From Lingula anatina (lineage: Eukaryota; Brachiopoda; Lingulata; Lingulida; Lingulidae): DNA of 64,000 nt. Positions within the stretch are counted from its first letter, which is position 1; each line of letters begins with the position of its first letter. The DNA lies in NCBI RefSeq assembly GCF_001039355.2, contig NW_019775447.1, positions 69,351 to 133,350 of the forward strand. The letters are read 5' to 3'. Shown piece after piece: positions 58,036-64,000 of the stretch. The notes below the pieces were generated by a model. The model did not search any database, had not been told where the DNA came from, and was given only the letters and a program-made list of their open reading frames with translations. Made by a program: the position numbers and the translations under genes.

Positions 58036-61000
58036 GAACCCAGACATGCGTGGACGCGCGTTTTATTTATTTGAATGGTTTGGAAATTTAGTCGCAGAAG
58101 GTTTGCTGATTTCGTCAACCAAGTGGCTCGTTACAACACAAACTACTGGTAAACAGAACTTCAGCAAAACCATTTTATGAGAAGGTCATACAACTTCTCG
58201 AACAAAACTATTTTCGTTCCACGACTTGGCGTATTTTGTCCTTAAAATGTCAGTGTGCACTCGGGGACCCTGTCTTAGTAACGAAGACTTGGCGGCATGC
58301 TAAGTCGTCTGAAACGGTTTTAATTTGCCACAAACCAACAAATTGCTCTGCTAGAGTTTTTGAGTTTAAAGAGTAGAAAGCGGGGCGGAGACTGAAAACA
58401 AAACCATGCCGTCTCTGTTGGTCCGTCAACTTTGAAATGCGTACATGGGGACAGTGGACCAAAACGGATTTTACACTGTAACATTGGTAAAACTGATCGT
58501 GATTTTAGGAAAACAGAATTTACATGTATATACGGGTTAAAGAGGAATCATTTTGTGTTAATGAAACGTTCGCGTCGCTGGTACGGAGCAGTCGCCCGAA
58601 ATGTGACAAGGTTCTAGAAAACATCCTGAATGCATAACCTAAATTGCGAAAACGCACCAAAATGTGTTGACCATCCGTCCGGTCTGTAACATTATTTTCT
58701 CCAAATTGTGATTTATATTCTCCATTCACTGGCCGTCTGGTGTGGCATTTTACTATGAAGTCTGACCGAGCCGTAGGAAAAGTCCGATTTAGAAATTTCT
58801 GAACGACGTTGGTTGTCTAAATGACCATTTAGGTGAATGATGGTGGTGATTTGGGGGTAATAATACAACGTGTTTCTGTGAAATGATACGCCCTGTTGTT
58901 TAGTTTATCAGGCACTTGGTTGAAAATGAAGAGCTGAAGAACAAAAGAAAGTAAGAAGTTGTCGATGTTTGTCTTATAAAATGGTGACAAATCGCGGGTG
59001 TGCGTGCGTGATTATTTCGTTTGATTTTTTTTCATATTATTTTGTCATTTCTGCACTCGCTAGTGCTTTTTTTCCTTACTCTTTTCAATTGTTCCTTCAT
59101 CAATGAATGGATAACACCCGGGTTTGTTTTCACATCTGTGTTATTTCAGATGGCATAATTGTCATTTCCGTCACGTCATATGGCGTAATACAAAGATCCT
59201 CACAAGATACACGTAAGCTTGAAACGTATGATATCGTCTTCTATGAAGTGCGATAGATTTCGCACAATCAACGTATTGTCTCTCCTGTCTGCGGCAAGAC
59301 AGTATAGTTTCTGGTCAGCAGCGGCGCTGATGGGCAGCCAAGGTTGCTACTTGTACATCTTTTCGGTCATTTCCAGGGCGCAACTTTCGTTGAGAAAACG
59401 CGTCGCCATCTTGGTTCAGTGCGCCGTCCTCTTGTTTGTCGTGTCGTCATCAGCATTATTTTGTCAAACGATGACGTCACAAGACTGTACATTTTCCAGG
59501 CTTGTTTATTTTCAGTCAGTGAGTACACAAACACACACACGTAGATAAGTATTTTATTCCTTGCATTATTCCAACACAAATGTTTGTTTTGTCACTCGCT
59601 AACCACTAAAGACTGTTACTGTTGTTGTTGTGGTGGTGGTACAATACACAATGTTTCAAATCATGCATTGTTTTAACCCCGAAATCTATTTAGCAACAAC
59701 TGACAACAACTTTGCCGTGTTTTCTCAGCTCTTGCTAATGCGCAGAAAGTGTTATTTTGATCTTAAGCGACCTTTATACGATTTGAGTCGATTAACATAA
59801 GATACACAAGCGTGGTATTTTCTGATGAAAAGTCAGTCTTTTGGGATCTTGTCTTTTTGAATGCTTCACATCATCGCGTTCTAGCTCAGAGCAACTCGTA
59901 CCCGAGACGGTGGAAAATCTTCTTGCTTGAGGAATGGTTGTCTTCTTTTTGTAAAGAACTACAGGTAATTTTAAGGTAACATTAATATGTTATTAACCAA
60001 CCTTAAAGAGGAACAGTAGCAGGAGAGGTTTGGAAGCCATCATCCTGTTGCTTTTCTATGAGAAATTTAGTAGAAGTGATAAAGTATGATTGTTATGACT
60101 GTAGGCAATGGGGAGACGAGTTCCTTTTCTGAAAATCGATTTTATTTTGGCCATAGTTATGCATACCATCTGTAACACTATGGCAATGGAGTCTTGATAT
60201 AGTCCACACTAGGGTCTGCAGCGTACATGAAACGCGCTGAAAAATGCTAAGAACACTCAACAGCGGCTTTAGGTAGTAGTACTGTTGGCGTGAAATATTA
60301 TTACGTTCATTGCCAAAAAGGCAATCTTTAAAAAGCCTGAGAAGATCCCACAGTATCTGCTGTATCTCTGTATCAGTTGGCGTGACTGGTAGGCCTCGGA
60401 GGGACGGTCGTATCGTGTCTGTATCGACTACAAGACACTTGACCTTCACAGTGGGTAAATTACACAGGTCACTGGAGGCGCTACAGGTAGGTCTTGCCTG
60501 CAGGAAGGAAATTTACGGTTCTGAACATGTTTCCAATTAATTGCGGTAACGGATATGATTGCTCTGTGATTAGTGTTACATGTAGTACATACAGGTGCTT
60601 TATACCGGCTTTAAAGATGGAGGTTACGAAGTGATGTTGATGAGTGCTGTTTCAAAATGGATTTTGAACGAGGTGGAGCTGGCTGAATACAAGTTTAGGC
60701 CCTAGTAGGTCTGGCGTGTGTTTTGGTGAAAACTGACATGTTGCATTATTTAGGTACAGTGCACTTGCACTTTGTGTTCCTGTACATCTAGCCAGTTTCT
60801 TAAAAGAGAGAGCACTTTCTGACTTACTGGTTAAATTGAAGAGCTAATGGTATACATGTCTGTGTGAAATATGTGGTGTAAAAGGGGCATTTACTACCCC
60901 AGATATCGCGTCGCTGATCGATTGCTTCAGTTTACATCAAATCTAAAAACACTTCATTACCAAGACAATTTCAGAAATTCGGATATTTCAAATCATAGTG

Positions 61001-63794
61001 TGAACGGGGTATTTCTTAGCAAGACTTGTATCGTTGCGGTTCCCTATTTGAGTGTTTGATCTCCGAGAGACGCAGATTGCGGGTATCGTGTATCTGTGCA
61101 CGTTATTTATCCATACTGCCATTATTGATTCTTCCGTCTCCTTGCAGGAGGTTACTTTTTTAGCCAACTGAAGTGAGGTCAATAATTTCAGATTAGTACC
61201 GTATTATATACATGTATGTGTACGTATACACATCTATATATACTACTTACTAATACATGTACAAACTCCATATACATATACAATCATGTACATGTAATAT
61301 AATGGTTCGTTAAATGATACAGGGCCGTCTTAGATGTATCATGAGATGATGAACGCGCTGCAGTGTCTTGATACGATCAAAGCCGATCAAAGACTTAACA
61401 GGCTAATTCGGACTTTTTGTGCTGTTACAAAACACTTAGCTTTCCCTCCTGGAGGCTAGATGATAGGTGTTTTGTGTTCCCCTCTGACAGCGCACAGCAT
61501 TGTGAAGAGAACCTTAGTATTGCCGGTGATCGACACATCATGGTTGCACAAATGCAGAATGGGTAAAAAACGCAATGTTCCCGAGGAAAAAAAAAAACAT
61601 TCATTAGCTTTGGTTCCATATCCGCATATTTTGTTTACTCTGAATGACAGGTTTTCCTTTCATTTTACCCCCAAAAATTATTATATTTAATATACGTGGA
61701 ATGCTTAAAAACGAGGCAGTTTTCGTAGAATAACAGCTCTGCACTAACTAACACCCAAAGAGCGGCATATGCATTTGTTTGGTTGGTGCAAAGTCCGATT
61801 ACAAGAAACTGTTTTATTTTTATGCTGCCAGATGTGAAATTTTGAGATTAGACAGAAGTGTTGATGAGTTTTCTGTGTTTACGACTGCAGCCTTCGTCTA
61901 CTCGAAAATTCAAGACCAAGGCCCATTATAACAAAAAAAAAAAAAAAAAACTTTAACCCTAAAACTTGTCTTAACTCTAAGACCAAGATTTTGGTCTGCT
62001 TCACTTTTAGATAAATTTATGAGAGTAGTTCACTTAAACAGAGTTTATTTATTGGTTTTAATCATCAACTTAATCAAAAAATGTTAAAACGCAACGTTTA
62101 ATACAATAGAACTACTTCTGATTTATGCTGAGGCAAAGTAGGCTAAAACTCTGGTCTTAAATTTTTAGACCAATATTCGGGCTACATTTATTTTGTGAAG
62201 CAGGCTTAAGATATTAATTTCAAATAGTACTCATTAAGTGGAATATTTTTCTCGCTGAAGGAAAGACACGACTGCCCACACCCTACTCTCCTCGCCTTAC
62301 CACTCTCCTCTTCTGGCTACAACTCCCCCCCCCCCCTCCCACACGCACACCTCCAACACACAGACACCCCCACCCATTCCTGGCTCCGGGCCTGCGTCAC
62401 CGCCAACCTTTCCAAAGCTTTCTTTGGGGTGTGACTTTCAGGAATTGATTGTTTCTCCTTCCTACATATCAGAGCCATCTGTATTATATAAGGTGAAGGT
62501 AAGCGTCTGCTCAGCCTGTCTTGGAAGCGTGCTGAGCCTGTCTTGGACACCAGTGGGAGGGGCTGTGAAGAAATTTCTAGATGTTTCTACTGTCTGCAAG
62601 ATTAAACCATGTCTCTGTGTCTGAGAACGCGTCAACCCGTGTAAGAATGTTTTTCTGCATCACCAGCAAGTTATTTTTATTGTTAACCCACCCGGCAGCT
62701 GTCGGTCGTTTGTTTTCGGTGAATTTTATGCGAACAACAAATTGAGTTGAGAATGAAAAAGAAAGAACAGACGCTAAAAATGACAGACGACATAAGCCAA
62801 GCAGACGGCAAATGTGTATTTTCTGACTTAAAGTCTTCACCGTGTAATACCCTTTTGAATTTATTATATAACTTTTGGATAATGATTCATTTTTTGGCTT
62901 TCTGTGGAATAAAAGCCAATTCTTTACTGAAGTGAAGAAGCAGACGGGAAATGTCCCGCGCTGACATGGGCGGTCGCTACAACTGCGCAGACGACAGCCG
63001 AGCAGACATATTACGTCACGCCACTATAAACAGTGGCGTCTCCAAGGTTACATACCCTGTGGGTCAGGGAATTTTCTGAATATTTCAGCATTATCGTGAA
63101 CTTTTGTATTCTTATTTGGGTGCAATATGAGGTGCCAATATCTACTGTTCGCCTCTGCTTTTGCCAAAATGCCTGTGATGCAATCACGTGCTATAATTAT
63201 TTATTTATTCATTCATTTATTTATTTATAAACGCCAAAGAGGAATGTAAAGAATATCAATGTCTTGGCGCAGCATGGAACACGCTCTGAATATTACATAA
63301 CTGCCATGGAGGGTATTCAAGGCATGTTACCATGTTTCTTTAGAACCAGAAGACTGTTTGTAGCAAATGTCAGCTACGTACAGAGAGGCGATGAATGATT
63401 CCGTCCTCTGAGTGTGTTCACATCAGTATTAACTTAACGTGATTTGGCCTGACATTTCAAGAAGAGACCAAATTGATCTCTTCTCGTGTAATTTTTATGC
63501 CATCCCGTTTCACCAGTATTCTAAAACAACAGAAAAATAATTTCCCCTATGGTGTATTCAACAAAGACCTCAATACGCCTTATAATAAACACTATAAGAT
63601 AAAATCGAATCAATTATGAAAAGAAATAAAAAATTGAAAATCTATGACGTTAAAGCCCTAACTTACTAACTTAACAAGCGGGATCACTGAGGCAATGTAA
63701 TTGGCATTACAAACAGGGATTTGCAATCAAGAGTGCACATTTTGAATTCATAACTGTGAAGTCTTTTTATTCCTTATGAATTATTTCAATTGGC
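58036..63794. other. Gene-poor DNA to the right edge, no recognised gene
   Basis: Several open frames of 60-118 codons (for example at 59219-59548 and 60093-60449) have no recognisable domain, and overlapping frames exist on the other strand. C-runs near 62327-62339 and an A-run near 61933-61949 are present. A CRE-like TGACGTCA lies near 59471. This may be intron of the gene beginning at 51558. I can support no exon here. Confidence 0.35.
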
Positions 63795-63915
63795 ACTACA
63801 AGCTGTAAGGGGGTAATTAACTTTCGTGCCCGCTCGGCTGACAGCTATTTAGCGTGAACCCCCAGGGAGTTAGGTCGATCTAAAGTAGATCGATCTAATC
63901 TCTGGGAATGGGGTC
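63795..63915. mobile_element. GATC-palindrome foldback family, half copy
   Basis: 'actacaagctgtaagggggt', 'taactttcgtgcccgctcgg', 'gtgaacccccagggagttag', 'gtagatcgatctaatctctg' and the end 'ggaatggggtc' match the outer half of 28499-28713. The inner GC-palindrome half is absent. Confidence 0.8.
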
Positions 63916-64000
63916 ATAGAAAAGATAAAATCATGCAGCAAAAAACTGGGCGTGTTGTACTACAAACGATTCCAACACGAACCCTCTAGCCTCCTCATTT

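Noticed and set aside
59219-59548. 109-codon frame with a hydrophobic stretch
   Set aside because: It overlaps other open frames on both strands, ends in a CA repeat, and shows no family features.
60310-60540. Possible exon ending CTACAG before GTAGGT near 60487
   Set aside because: No acceptor, no recognisable protein, and an equally long frame on the other strand.
62327-62400. C-rich stretch ending 'ctggctccgggcctg' as another hAT-like MITE
   Set aside because: Only one end resembles the family; no matching inverted end was found.

Overview
This is animal nuclear DNA: genes are split by GT-AG introns, intergenic space is long and AT-rich, microsatellites and short inverted-repeat transposons are dense, and LINE and Tc1/mariner remnants are present. 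The CYP3-clan gene architecture, the single-exon rhodopsin-class receptor and the style of the short foldback transposons fit an invertebrate deuterostome. Amphioxus (Branchiostoma) is my best guess, but this is inference and no species marker was found. There are two runs of N (19441-19789 and 33873-34196) and single N's at 29936 and 53607.

The best-supported content is a head-to-head pair of cytochrome P450 genes of the CYP3 clan (CYP3A/CYP5A-like). Gene A lies on the minus strand (26638 down to 19017) and gene B on the plus strand (35536 to 41579). I could place 13 coding exons in each, with matching intron positions and phases. Together they give about 543 and 560 residues, with the I-helix, ExxR and heme-Cys motifs present. 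One exon of gene A runs into the first N gap. Gene B has a convincing TATA box and a non-coding first exon about 2.6 kb upstream of its ATG. Both proteins carry an unusually long, low-complexity linker just before the I helix, which is the least conserved part of the pair.

The left 12 kb is a tandem segmental duplication (copy A about 957-6770, copy B about 7770-12225). Each copy has its own later insertions and deletions. Both carry the same 5'-truncated LINE with a (CTA)n tail. The right end of copy B runs into the last codons of a single-exon GPCR gene on the minus strand (13342 to 12202). That gene has one frameshift in TM6, so it is either a young pseudogene or contains a sequence error. 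Copy A keeps only the last few codons of the receptor. From 13.7 to 16.5 kb there is a diverged long-period tandem array with no gene.

From 41.6 to 64 kb gene content is sparse. I support a likely first coding exon of an unknown plus-strand gene (51558-51602), a possible further exon (53791-53908) and two weak promoter candidates (about 44.5 and 48.4 kb). The rest is repeats. These include at least six copies of a roughly 215 bp foldback family marked by GATCGATC palindromes, several other short inverted-repeat elements, a potential G-quadruplex minisatellite, and stretches in which I see nothing recognisable.
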